A stretch of DNA of 64,000 bases from Nematostella vectensis (Eukaryota; Cnidaria; Anthozoa; Actiniaria; Edwardsiidae), in assembly GCF_932526225.1 (NCBI RefSeq), contig NC_064043.1:11203821-11267820 (forward strand). The letters run 5' to 3'. Under the pieces are notes generated by a model. The model saw nothing but the letters and a program-made list of their open reading frames with translations. It was not told where the DNA came from and made no database searches. Below are positions 1 through 13,579 of the stretch, in pieces (position 1 is the stretch's first letter; the number at the start of each line of letters is the position of its first letter). The position numbers and the translations under genes were made by a program.

Positions 1-854
1 GTGACTGCATATACGCTAGACATGAACACAAAGCAGCAACCGAGACCAAAGAGCAGACTGTAAGACAACAACATCTGAAGAACGCTCTTGGTGAATGACG
101 TAATGATTAGGCTTGTCGCGCATGTCATTACACCGACTACCGCAGTGAACCGAAAGTTGAACCGCGTGATGAGTACACCGGCCAGAGGTGACGCAAAAAA
201 AGTCAGGCCTTGAGAAATGGAACCAATCCAGGCTGCGAAAGAAAAAAAGGTTCATTATTACGTCATAAAAATCGAACCAATCTAGGCTGCGTATGTAGAA
301 AAGGTTTATGACGTCATGCCACGTGCCGTGAGACTACGAAATGAGAACAGATTTCTGATGTCATGCCACGTGAAGAGATACAATTGACTTCTGGTAACTA
401 AAACCTCAAAGGGAATCGAAAATCGTTTGAATAAGCGATACGTCACAAGTGCGTCGTTGCACTGTTAGTGTTTGTTCTCCTTGGAAATGTAACTAAGCGG
501 TTCAATTTGGAAAAAAAGTTAAAAAAGCAAAACAAACGACTGCATTACATTGGTGTCCCTTGATATCAACTTTAAGGTTCTAAAAACTGTAATTTGCCAT
601 TCGCTGACAATGTTTTTTCGAAATCTGCGCAGATAGTTGTGCACCGCTGACATGGGGTGTCGCATACCTATCTTTTGCCTTGATTCATTGTAGTGTTCTC
701 TTATGACCGGCATGACGACAGCAAAGGTATTCACCAGCCCTACCATCACCAGAACAGACAGACAGCCTGATATCGCCACGACCCAGGACCACGCGCTGTC
801 GGGTCGCCGGGGTGGCCTGAGATTAGAGGCCTGGGAACAGCTTAGATTCTTCAT
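1..854 (-). CDS. Monocarboxylate transporter-like (SLC16, MFS), 5' part only
   Basis: Proton-linked monocarboxylate or related solute carrier in the plasma membrane, by family. Two coding exons are visible on the minus strand: 854..668, starting at an ATG and ending at the donor GTATGC, and 232..1, starting after the acceptor TTTCGCAG. Phase is consistent (G|CC, Ala). Exon 1 has a short N-tail, then PDSAWSWVVAISGC, which fits the SLC16 signature D-G-x-W-x-W at the start of TM1, then a hydrophobic helix ending VVMPVIREHY. Exon 2 reads AWIGSISQGLTFFASPLAGV and continues through further hydrophobic helices, as in SLC16 TM2-TM4. The gene runs off the left edge, so the C-terminal helices and substrate specificity cannot be judged. 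SLC16 rather than another MFS family is well supported; the exact member is not. Confidence 0.85.
221..320 (-). repeat. Duplicated intron-exon junction in the SLC16 gene
   Basis: About 45 bp spanning the exon-2 acceptor (221-266) is repeated with changes at 275-320. The second copy keeps a CGCAG acceptor-like end and the first exon bases, but TGG (Trp) has become TAG. Splicing to the decoy would therefore hit an immediate stop. It lies inside intron 1. Confidence 0.7.
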
Positions 855-2677
855 GCTAGGAAAAGGAGGAGAAAAAAATGAGTTGAGGGCAAATAAGGCA
901 GTTTCTCATTGATTCACAGGAAAGAGTGACTACTAGAGTAGGGGCTCAATTCTCAATCAAGACGATTATTACATAGTTTTACGCTCCTTGATGGGCTACT
1001 GCCACTTGTAAAAATAAAAGCTACCAACAAACTATCCTATCGCCCGTGATGCTACCGATTGCCATTTTGTACTTCGAAGACACTCCCTCCCACGACCATC
1101 CCACTGTTTACATAGCGGCGTGACAGGAATATCACGCGGACACGCGTATGACTACTTAACTATGGCATAATTGAAAATACTCTGCCGCATATTTATAGTG
1201 TGTAAGGCCTATACATAAATTCCAGGATACGGGAGCAATAAACTGACAAGATGTATATTGTGCATAGGGCCTAATAATGCGCACTATTTATCTCAAACAC
1301 CTATCGGTAGCCTTTCTTTCAAAAATCCTTAATCTAATTACGCAACGATAGTTACGCAGTCATAGAATTATTTGAAGACTCGTTGATGTTTTGACAACCT
1401 TCAGATTTCCGAACAAAAAGGATATTCAGTGTTCCTTTCTCAACAGTGCCCTGCAGCATCTACTAATAAACAATGATAGCGTTTCGTTTCTGATAGTCTC
1501 TTGATGAACTACGCCGTGTAATCTGTAACTTTATGCCTCCTACGACATTTCTGGTCACTAACTTACATCATAAATCAAAGTCCTTTTATACCCACACTGG
1601 CTCTGCTGTTCTTCGGCTTGCTTATGTGGCCGTGTTGTACCGTCTACTGGGGTCATTTGTGTGTAGAATGGCTTGAATACTCGATTCATGGAGCGCCATA
1701 CTGCTGCGCTGCTGTAGCGCTGAGGCGACCAATCTAAACAAGCAGCTCGTATTACACACATTTTAACCTTTAGCCTTTATCTGTTTATCGTGGACGTTAC
1801 AAGAAAAAGTCCACCCAACGCAGAGTAACAATAAGATGTCTATTTTTCCTCCGCCAATCAAGAGCTTTGTCCTACATGACACCCGATTTGTCAGACAGAC
1901 ATATTTTAAATTTGTATTAATTTCGCGTGGTATATCTATAAAAGCCCATCACGATCCTCGGGTCAGGCGCGAGAACGAGACGGAACAAGGCCGGCGGAGG
2001 AGTAGGGGGCTGGGGAAGGTGAAGAAGTCTTTCCCTCAGCAATTTTCTTTGTTTAGGGAGGGGACAAGAGCTATTATACAGGTACTGAATTTCTCGTTTA
2101 ATCATTAGAAAATAAGATTGGCTTTGTCTTTGTAATCTTTGTTTATCGAGGGTAGCATATTTAACCGAATATACAGTTTTCTAGCATATGGCCCTCGGTT
2201 AGTAAGCACTGTCACTGGGGGTGGTCACTGCCCGAGGGTTTACATCCCCAGTGGTTCTTTTACGTCCCTTCGCTTCAGGTTAATGTAGTGCAGCTTGACG
2301 GGACCTCCGGTTTAGTGTCCTTATCCGAGAAGACTGGAAACACTGGAGAATAACTTCAACTCACTCGTAACACAAATTCGTATCGAGGCAGGAACCAACC
2401 GACGGTGACAGGTGAGGTGAGAGGCCGACGCTTTAACACACTAGGTCACCTGTGCTTCCACACTTTCGGTCAACAGCAATTCTTACCACTAAGAGATACA
2501 TTAGTTGTGTTCCAAGCAAATTTCCAAACCTAAGACTAAAATCAAACATACTTGCATTATTCTGAATTTTATTGCGGTCCTCTTGTCACCGCCATCAATC
2601 ACACCTCTTTGCTGACGACTTTTAAAATAAGTGCTTTCAACTATTCTTCAAGTCCTGTTGTTCTTGGGTGAGATGAT

Positions 2678-2808
<131 letters not shown>

Positions 2809-3128
2809 TTTATTATACCAGGAGCAGATTACATCTGAATTATAGGTATAGTCAGCATTACATAATACATTTTAAAGCGATACATTTAAGGCAAATTTGT
2901 TTGTGCAGAAATTTCCAAAGCGGTCAGTGTTGGTTGGTTTCACAATTACATTAAGATCTTAAATTATAAGTGTAGTTCAATCTATCTATATTCGTTACAA
3001 GGTTGTACAGGTCGTAAATTGGCGTGATACGCCCTAAGGGTAGCAGCTGGTAGAATTATATACCCTCAATTCAAAGAAAGGACGATCACCATCAGCCCGT
3101 CTTTTTTTATAGATCCCCCTCTCCCCTA

Positions 3129-3289
3129 GCCTGCTTGCAGGCGGTACTCGGTGTTATTATCGCGGAAAACTCTCTCCGTTCGGTGATCGGGCAGAGCCCT
3201 GCGTCCGTTTTTGCGCTCGCCCCCAGGAACCACGCGGTTTATAATACAAGATGGCGCCCGTTAACACCGAATACCGCCTGCAAGCAGGC
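3129..3289. mobile_element. Small MITE with ~30-bp terminal inverted repeats
   Basis: The ends are near-perfect inverted repeats beginning GCCTGCTTGCAGGCGGTA (left) with the complement at the right end, extending to ...GTGTTA. The TIR itself contains the palindrome CCTGCTTGCAGG. Both ends are flanked by TA (3127-3128 and 3290-3291), consistent with a Tc1/mariner-type TA target duplication. No coding capacity. Confidence 0.8.
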
Positions 3290-3492
3290 TACCCCCTCCT
3301 GGGTGTTTTCAAATATCTAAAAAATGCAAGGGCGATAAAACTTTTACCAGAAGCACCCTGCATCATATTCTTTTTCTTTGTATGTTTCTTCTCGTTCTAT
3401 CCCAGGTTGGCTAGTCTTGTCTGTAATCGAATAATAGCTAAAAATGCTGTTTATTAGGAGTCCATTTCTTCTTTAACTTGATTGACAGCTTG

Positions 3493-3787
3493 TCAATTAA
3501 CCTGAGGCATCACTGTCACCTTCTGATCAGCGTCAACCAGTATGCGCACACTTTTACGGGTTCCGGGAGGAGATTCTGCTACGAAACGATTTACGGGAAT
3601 TATCTTTATCTGAAAAAAGAAACATGTTACTCTAATAAATGAAGATGGAGTAAACAGGTAAAACATTGAATCATATTCCGAAGGTATTGTATCTTAAGGA
3701 TAAGAGCCCAAACCCTTTTGAGCCCGTCCTACTTACTCGCAGGCCTGGGCGTTCTCTGTCTATTGTAGCTACTGCATCTTCTGCATT
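3493..3787 (-). CDS. Potato inhibitor I-like serine protease inhibitor, C-terminal exons
   Basis: Two minus-strand exons are supported: 3787..3737 (acceptor CTCTTTCAG, donor GTAAGT) and 3609..3493 (acceptor TTTTTTCAG, ending in TGA). They join in phase 0. The 55-residue peptide begins NAEDAVATIDRERPGLR and continues IKIIPVNRF...RILVDADQKVTVMPQVN. This resembles the C-terminal two-thirds of eglin c / potato inhibitor I (MEROPS I13): an A-I-x-x-E/R-x-P helix, a proline-bearing reactive loop, then R-V-R-x-x-V-D and V-x-x-x-P-x-V at the end. The expected upstream exon with the family's conserved Trp was not found, so the start is unknown. Family assignment is by pattern only. The reactive-site loop is not typical enough to name a target protease. 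Confidence 0.5.
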
Positions 3788-5819
3788 CTGAAAGAGCAAA
3801 GCCTGTATTACAATAACACAGCTATGAGAGATTTTGCGGGAAAGGGGAAGCAGGGGGGGGGAGAGGAAACACCGCTATCAAGGTCTATTTGAGCACCTTG
3901 GGTCTCTTGGGATGGGATTCACATGTATATGATTCATTTTGTGTGCAAGAATAAATCAGGAACAATCGTGCTGAAAACTGCTCACAAAGTGCGACGACGA
4001 GGGGCTAACCAGCTAACGCTCGACAGTCAGCGCGACTTCTGTGTTTAACCACGCTTCTACGCAAACCATCTAGTTTTTCTACAGCTTGTCTGTAGCCTTT
4101 CTAATTAAACTATTTTACTCAAAAATTGTAAACGTAGACCCAACTGTAGAAACATTAGACATAAACTGACAACTGGAGCAAGGATCATAGTCGCGCTCTT
4201 ATGATGCCTTTGTCTGGTAGCGGTGCTCCCTATGGGGTCTGGTACGGACCCTAGAGAGGGACACGTCCGCATAAGTAACAGCCAAAATGGTAACCTCAGC
4301 AACCATACCTGGGAAGTGGTTAAGAAGTAGTCTTTTCGACCACATGAAACTCTAGGAGTTATTATTAATTAAAGCACGAAAACAAAATATATACGACATT
4401 AAAGGGAAATATTTCATTTATCCATTAGAAAAGATGGCGTTTCAGCTCTGCTGCGGCCGGAGTAGACCAGTGTTTAATTAATGTTTCTAATTCGCCCAAG
4501 GTAAAATCAAGTTGATATTTCTACTTTGCGGATATACCGTTTATAACACTATCTATACCTTTCCAAGAAGCTCTGGCCATTTGGATTTGATCCTAAGGGC
4601 TTTTTGTCTCTGGTCGAATGTGAATTTTGGTTTGTCTGTAGCCATCTATCGAAGAAATCCCCTAGCCTTGTTTTTGAGTTGTCACGAGCGGTAGGGTTGA
4701 TCTAGGATTTTGCCGGCGGGTTGGGGGGGGGGGGGGTCACTAAGTCGAAAGGGGGTGTAACCCCGCCTTTGCTGGTGGTTCTGTTACAGTTTTTTTGTCT
4801 TAGCTTGGCTGCCTGGGCTCCATCAATCAACACGGGGTCTCTGTGGATCGGGGTACTTTTAGGCGCGCGGATCAATGTTACCTTCTCAAACAAAAGCTAG
4901 TTTCTCTCGGTACTTTGAATTTCTACGCTCCCTTCTTCAATATGAATTTATAAACCCACTTCTACCTACGACTTTTAATTTTAGCTTGCAATTCTTTTGG
5001 TAAGCATAAAAAACGACGAATGAAGAATAGAAAGAAATATTCTTCCCAACTGGAATTTGCGCATGCGAAAGCTGTTGCCCCTTCCGGCGTTCGTACGCGC
5101 GCATGAAAAAGCTGTTCACTAATACAATGCAGATTTTATTGCCCCTACTTATAAGCCTTTGTTTAGACCTATAGAGCACTGTTAATGCTAGGCTATTTAC
5201 AAATACCAAGGTGCAGAAGGCATTAAAATCGCAGACAAATGTTCAAACAATTTAAATCGCTTGCGTATTCCTTTTTGTGCATTTTCATATTTCTCCTCCC
5301 TCCCCCGCTTAGTCAAAACACGATCACAAGATATCAGGGACGCGACTTCCGGTTGAACTTTACATCCGATGTGTCGCGTATAAGAATACTTCGTGATAAA
5401 CACAATGCGTAAATAAGAGGTATGTAGCCTATAGAGGACAGAGTATTAGACTATACATAATTTCTAGTGGATAAATCATGAAGCAACCAAAAATTAAACG
5501 GAGGCTAAGGAATGTATCTCCTAACACCGGATAACCGAGTTTGTAAAATGATGTTCACAAAAATATCATATTTGAACTATAAAGTCTTTTCTAGTGGTAT
5601 TTTGAATATCCTTCTGTTTCAGTTGAATATCCTTCTCGGTTTAAATTTCGATTTATCTTAAACTTCCCTCCCCCTCCCCCATTGTAACCTAGAGTCACGT
5701 GTGTTAGTGCTTGGCGCGCATTGTCTGATTGTATTTCCTCGGTATACTCATCCATCCGATGAAAATCCTAGCTGTGTTTCCAAATAAATCCTTATCTCTC
5801 GCCTTGCATTGTCATAAAC
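3788..5819. other. Intergenic / unresolved 5' region
   Basis: Should contain the missing 5' exon(s) of the inhibitor-like gene on the minus strand and the promoter of the voltage-sensing phosphatase on the plus strand. A G-run at about 4720-4736 and short non-conserved ORFs are all that I see. No gene can be supported. Confidence 0.5.
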
Positions 5820-8800
5820 ATGTCCAGCCACGGCTTCGCGGTGAATTATCGGAGATTCGGTAGCAAGGAAAACCTCGTCGTGGGCTCAAACAACGGGGAC
5901 GCGGACGACGAAATGGAAGAAGACGAAGATATGACGGAAGCTGAACTCGAACAGCAAGAGGAGCAAGAAGAATTAGAGCAAGTTCAGTTACCACATAAAC
6001 ACGTGTACTTCGTGACTGATCCAAATATGAGCTCATGGAACGAGGGATACCATGCTATGGAGCCAGTCTCGTGGCTTGGGTAAGATATGTCTTGTGCAAC
6101 TTCCAAAACTTGTTGCATTCGTTTAGACCAGGGCTTTCGAAGAGGGAGGATTTGACTAAGGAAATACTTGAAAGTTTGCGATAACTTAAAATTACAAACT
6201 GAATGATATACTATACGTTTAAAATAAAAAGTGTGAGCTATAACTTTTTTAGGCCTACATGATTCCAAACATTTAAGTTTAAGTAAGTAAGTACTTTACA
6301 GTTCATGAAATAAGAGATGATTTCTCTATTATTTTTGTTTTTAAAAGCACTTTAAGTTACTTACGGATTTGGTATTACTAAGAGGTTGGAATATTCATAA
6401 GAACATTATGACGAGTTTTGTATCTCATGAGCCTGTTGAGAATTTTGCATACAGGGGGCAATATTTCAGTCCATGTTACTGTACAACTGACTTTATATCA
6501 AGGTTTTCTGGTTTGAATCACCAATCTCAGACAACAAAATACAGGAAATCTGGACAGGGGACAGGGGGTATCAAGAACAGGATGGACCCCCCTCTTTTCC
6601 AATTTGTGGTATCAAAATAAGTATCATTTATATGCTAACCATGAACCACTGCGGGTTACATATACAGTATAAATATACATTTTTTCAAATAGGTGTATAA
6701 ACAAGAACACTACAACTTTCAAACCCTGGATTTATTTTTAATGGTACCTATGGTTTTGTTAATATGATATCCATGAGTCTCTGTGGGTTACAAAGCATGG
6801 ATCTGCAAGTGCAACCTTTTATGAAATAGGTGTATATGGAAGAAATCAAGAGAAAAGGATTTAATGGCTCTAACATTTAACATTTTTGTTAAATGCATTG
6901 CAGACTAGCGTGTATTAGATTTTACATTTGGTGTGCAAAATTGTTATTCAAATACTGAGAATATTGTTATACTGAATGTTATTGTATCAAGATTCTCCCC
7001 TATGCATTTTACTGTAACTTTGTTGGGACTGAACATGTCAATTATTATATCAAATACATCATTATATGTTTATAAACATATAAATATTACCCACAAACGA
7101 GATCGCGAAAAAGAACAGACTCACAACACAGAAGTGAACTGATAAAAACAAAAAGGAAGAATGCTCTGCTAGCAGGGTATATAAATATTGTTATATTGAG
7201 GCTCCATTGTGTCATTATGCTGAATACTTTGTGAGCAAAAGTCATACAATACATTACATACATCCCAAGCATTCACCATTGTTTTGTTCTTTGTTTTCTT
7301 TAGGAAGCTTAGAGAGAAGATCAGGAGAATTGTGGAACATTTTATCATCAGGTGCATATGAATCCCTGTTTTCTTGAAGCTTTATAGATGTTATGTATTT
7401 TGGCTAGGATTTGTCTCCAAATAGCCCATCCAATAATACCCACTTTTTTAACTGTCTTTATTGATGATTGTTTTAATTATTTAAAGTCTTATGCTGCATT
7501 TTAGCTACACCACCATTGTCCTTTTTTTATACATCCTCTTTTGTCTTGTTTTACCCTTTTTGTGCATCATGTATGCCCTGTGCGTGTTTAAAGCTTTTTC
7601 TGTCTGTTTTCAGGTTAATCAGTTTGCTGCTTGTTCTGGCTGATGTTATTATTGTTATTGTTGATCTTTCAACAAATGACACCAATCACACTTCAGAGGT
7701 ACAGCAATTCAGCAATAAAAATAAGATAGGTCTTGGGTAAAAGCCTTAGCATGGTTGAAAAGTTATTTTATTTTATTTTTGGAAAAGTAAAAAAGAGTCA
7801 AGATCAGGCAAAATAACCAAAATAATTATCCCAGGTTTATTGAATCACAAAATACTCTTCACCACCCTGTTAGGTTGGGGTACAGGCCGTATGCTAACAA
7901 ACCTTGAAATTTATGCTCAAACCTAATTATTTACTATTCCCTGCATATTACCATTTTTGCATAAAATTGGTTCTTTTGTATCTATTATATTTGGATGAAG
8001 CAAACATGAAGGTTTTATGTAGTTTATTTTAAACTTTTCTTAGTACAAGCGTGCAAGTGCCTCTTAGTTTAATTGTATTGTATAAATCACGCTACATTTT
8101 CTTTTCCATAGAGTTACAAGCCTTTGGAAATATTCTCTGTAGTGATTGCTACAATCTTTCTGATTGAATTGAGTATGAGGGTTTTTGCATTAGGGTAAGC
8201 AGACAGTTTGCTTATCATACTTGTATACTTGTGTGCTGCTTTATTGGAATTTTTACTAAGAGTTTGTTTGCAATTCTGATACTGTACCTCATGTTTAGGA
8301 CTTTTTTCTTCAAGCGTTGGCTGGAAGTCCTTGACCTAGTAGTTGTATTGGCGTCTTTCATACTTACAGTGGTGTTTGCTGCTATCACATTTGAGCATAG
8401 TTATGTCAAGTAAGTAATACGTCCTTGACCTAGTAGTTGAATTGGCATCTTCATACTTACAGTGGTGCTTGCTGCTATCACATTTGAGCATAGTTATGTC
8501 AAGTAAGTAATACGTCCTTGACCTAGTAGTTGAATTGGCATCTTCATACTTACAGTGGTGTTTGCTGCTATCACATTTGAGCATAGTTATGTGAAGTAAG
8601 TAATACGTCCTTGACCTAGTAGTTGAATTGGCATCTTCATACTTACAGTGGTGTTTGCTGCTATCACATTTGAGCATAGTTATGTCAAGTAAGTAATATC
8701 ACATCAACTCTTTATAAATGGCCTGAATGTCTCGATGACCACTTTTTGCAAGTCGTGTCATTGTAAAGAATTAGGCAAACCGTTGCAAGACATGCTAGTC

Positions 8801-11800
8801 GGGACTGGCATTTATTAATGCTATAGTTATTAGACATGTCCTTTTCCTGGCAGATTGGTGGTTGCAGCCCGTTTCATCAGAGTTCTGTTCTTTATAAGAA
8901 TAGTCACAGGAAAAGATCAGTTGGAAAGAGCAACAAGAAGAATGGTGAGTGCTTGCTGTCGTCTATCAGACAGACCAAAGGACAGACAGATGGATCACCA
9001 AACAAACAGACTGACATATGATGGACAGACGCATGATGGACAGATGCATGATGGACAGTCGCATAATGGACAGACGCATGACGGACAGACATGATAAAAA
9101 GATGTATATTTTCTGTATTGATAGGTAATTTCTACCACTTTCCTTGACAGTTGACCTGAAAATACCTTTTATTTTAATTTAGATATCCCAGAATAAGAGA
9201 AGATACCAGCAAGATGGCTTTGACCTTGATCTTACTTATGTGACAGGTAATTAATGCACCAACCATAGCTAGCATTAACATTAACCAACACACCTTGCTC
9301 CAATAATGACCAACATTATTGAACCTACAATATTTCATATTTTTCACACCCACAGAACCTAGTAGTTTTTTTACTGACAAAATGAGCAACATTGCTTGCA
9401 CCAATAATAACCAACATAGTTAGTACCAACAAGGGCCAATATTGCTAGCATCAACAACAGCCATTATTGCTTGCAAAATCTCAATCTGCTTGTCAGAAGA
9501 CAGAGGAAGTGCTAGTGAACTACTTTGTGGCATGTGTTAAGAAATATCATGTGACTTTATTGCTTGGTTAGCAATACTGGCTGTTTTGCCCAGCAACACT
9601 AGTACTTAAAAAAAACCTTAAGTTCTTTGAGTGCACTTTACAGTGTGACTAAGAAAACCGTGAACACCGGAAATATGTATGGAATGTTTGTTTCGACCAA
9701 TCACTTGCAAGATATTCAAACAGTCAACTAGAAACATGTCTCAACAAGTCTCAGTGTCTGAATTCTTACGTCTGATTCATCAGAAAACAATAAACATTCC
9801 ACACATATCTTAGGCCTTCAGGGTTTTACTGGTGTGCTGCAATGTAAGTCATGCTTTTAATTTTTACCATTATATCATTATTTTCTTTTTATGCAGAAAG
9901 AGTAATAGCCATGTCCTTTCCATCGTCTGGAAAGCATAAAATGTACCGCAATCCCATCTCAGTAAGTGTTGCACTTTTCCCATAATGTTTGAGTTACAAA
10001 GAACAGGCGACAACACAAAATATAATGTAGGCTTAGGAGCCATACAACAACAGAAACATGATGGGAGACAAACCACTTTTGCCTTGTCGTGTCAATGCAG
10101 ATGGGTTCACAGTAAGTTGTAGAATCCTATAGTCAAATTCTTAGATGCGCCCTCATTGGTCAAAATAGAGTGAGATTTTTGTGGAATTCAATAGTTGAAA
10201 ATTGGAATTCAATGAAAGCACAGGTGTACCACTAAATTTTTCCCAGTGCGAATCATATCTTTCAAACTTAACCTTAGCTGAGAAAATCAAAGTTCTCATC
10301 AAACTAGTTTTGATATGGATGAATGGACTTGTTTAGGAAGAAACTTTCGCTCTGAGATTTAGTCTGAATTTCCCAGAAGTTGAAAAACTTTCCAAGCCTT
10401 TGACTTTTGTGAGTAGGAAACAAACGCAGCGAAAGTCAAAACAAAACACTGACATTAGGGCTCTTGGCGCAGAAAAGACAAAAAACCATGAATGAAAATA
10501 CAATGGCTACATATATTTAAAACGAAACACAAGAATTCAAAGAATGTATCACAGCCTACAACACCAGAAAAAAGCACCAGAGTCGCTACCCACTAAGCGT
10601 ACAAATCCTGAGGTACCACAACCAGTTTCTCACCTGGTGCAGTGAGCAGCGGTCTGTTTATGGAACTCACTTCAACAACTCCCTAATGGGCATTGCTGTC
10701 AACCTCCATGTTTACTATCAATCAGGAGGAAGTCATGATTCCCTCTAAATTTGAACGGACACGCATCCGTTCTGTCTTTTCTGTTTTGATCTGTCCATTT
10801 TCCCATCTCAGGTAAGAACTTCCAATCCTCACAGATTTGGTTGGTGATTGATTAGAGCCTTTGTATTCAATCCGATAAATATCCAGCTATTAATTGTACC
10901 ATTGAGAATAAAGATGCCGCCATCAAACCGTTGTCTCTTTTTCTTAAAAACAAAATGGATTAAACTTTCTGAACGTGATAGATCTCATGTAAAAACACTG
11001 CTCGCCTCTCATTGGCTGGTAAAATAACAACTACAAAATAGCTTCTTTGACAACTAAAAATAGTGCATAAAAATCTCTTCAACCATAAAAAGAATTTGAC
11101 CATAGGATTCAAGACTAATTCATCATCGATTCAACGGTATCGAACTCGTCGCTGCTTGACTCGTGCGTTTTTTGCTTGAAATTTACCTTGGAATTCCCTC
11201 ATTGATGATGAATTTCTCTATAGAATTGCTGAACTGTCAAATTTCTGTCTTAGTTGATGACCAGTTTTTGGTACTGTATATTACTTTTTCAGACATTGAT
11301 GCACATTGCAGTCTAATGACACTCTGATGTACTTTGTGCATTATATCTGGGTGTGACCACAGCTGCATGTGTGCTAGAGAATCTTTTGAGTGGTGTTTAG
11401 GCCCCTTGCAGGAAGCAATTGTAAGGTGTTATAAGCCCTCACACATCTAAGTTCTTTTTCATTTGTTTTCCTTATATATATATTTGTTTTGCACTAATTT
11501 TTTTTGAAATGCCATGCAGTTGTTAATACAAGTGTAGAGTTTTTATGACTTTCTAAACTAAGTCTTCCAAAATAAACAATACAATGGTTGAAAGTATTAA
11601 AAATATATTTTACCTCTAGTTGTGAGTTATTGTAACTTGTGCTTTAGGAAGCTATACAATTAAATCCTGATAAAGGCTAAATTATATCTTAATGTGTGCT
11701 ACAGGAAGTTGCAAGATTCCTGGATACCAAACATTCTGATCACTACAAAGTCTACAATCTCTGTAGTAAGTATCTCACCTCTTATACCCATATAAGAGGC

Positions 11801-13548
11801 AATAAGATTTTGCTATTATGCCGAATCATACACATAAGACATTTGAATATACAGTATAGATGAGGTTGGAACCATTTAGCTTGACTCAGAGTATGTGCGG
11901 CCCCATGTAAATGCTGTATTTTGTTAGCAGCTGAGGCTTTGATCTTATAATGATAGCCTGATAGGGTGCCATGTAGAGAAAAAATAATATGCTGTTAACA
12001 TGAACACAGTAGTATTAAAATACAGTGAATGTGAAGCGTAAGATTTCATGTTAAACACCTAATGGTCCATTCCTCAGATGAAGTTGGATTATGTGTTTCA
12101 GGTGAGAGAAGCTATGATCCATCCATTTTTCACAATCAAGTGGAAAGAATACTCATAGATGACCACAACGTCCCAAGACTTAGGTAGGTATGCAGATAGT
12201 TCAAACCTGACCATCTTGAGTACCATTTTTGACCACTATGTAGAGTCCCAACATGTTACAGCCAAAATCATTGTTGCACGACCACCCACAATTCTAAATC
12301 CTTATCAGCATATAGTAGCATATAGCTTAATTTAGTAGAATTCTAAATTTAATAAACACAACTTTGCAAATGCTGCTGAGATATACGTAACTTTGTTAAT
12401 TCACAGCTATTAATGCATTGTTCTTTATAACTCACCCACTTTTTAGCCTCATTTTTGGAACATAATGCCATATTTTTATAAGTCCTTGAGAAATGCATAA
12501 AGTTGCTGTTGGCTTTTATGTTTTCATTACTTTTTTATTCCTCAGCCAGCTGCTGTATTTCTGTCACAATGTCAGAGAATGGTTGGACAAAGACCCCTCA
12601 AATGTCATTGCTGTACATTGCAAAGGAGGAAAAGGTCAAATGTGGTTGCCTCATCAGCCCTAAGACAGGGCTTCTGGAATTACGTGGAAAAAAACTCAAA
12701 ATTAAGCGGGATTCTTTGCTAAATTACACACTAAACTATGCGGAAAATCAATCATTACGCGGTAAATTACGTGGAAAATCAATCATTAAGCGGTAAATTA
12801 CGCGGGGTTTTTGCAATACATTTTTCTTTAAAAATCTAAATTTTGCGGGATTCTTTACCGAATTACGCGCTAAATTACACGGAATATCAACTGTTACGCC
12901 CAAACTACATTTTGTACCGAAGGAAAGCACGAAATAACTTGAAAAGGTTAATTTTTTGGGTGAAAATATCTTAGGCAAGTTTTCATTGGCTCCTAGCCAC
13001 CAGCCAATTAAAAAAGGTATTTTATTCTTAGTCCTAGGCCTTCGCGGTTTAGCAAAAAACGCCTAGTCATTTTATTTGTTTTCGAAATTCAGTTCGAAAT
13101 ATCGCACTTTTACGAAAAATATATCTCTTTTTTTATGAGAAATAGAGGTAAGAACCCTAAAAGAACACATCAGCTGTGCAATTAAATGTTTTGTCTTTCA
13201 AAGTTTAGCCAAATTACACGGGATTACGCGGAAAAGCACAAGCACGTAATTCCAGAAGCCCTGCTAAGAAGCTTACTGGGCCAATTATGGCAACAAAGCT
13301 GTTTTATTGGCCTTATTTGTCATATAGATACAAATATTCTTCTGAATGTGTCTTCTCTTTGAGAAATTATTGGGAAACTGTTATTTGCAAGAAAGTCATT
13401 TCAAGGCAACTGGTTGCCTAAATTCTTTGCACGCTTAGCACAGAGCTGTCACAGGCCTAAAAATATTGGGGGGGGGGCATGATACAGTAACAGTTAAAAA
13501 ATATTTGAGAACACAGCCACACCCATACATTTCTTTATAATTCTGTAA

Positions 13549-13579
<31 letters not shown>

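Noticed and set aside
1558-1761. 67-aa minus-strand ORF
   Set aside because: No homology recognised, no splice context, typical of random ORFs at this composition.
8336-8677. 113-aa repetitive ORF on the minus strand
   Set aside because: Antisense reading of the four-copy S3 exon duplication.
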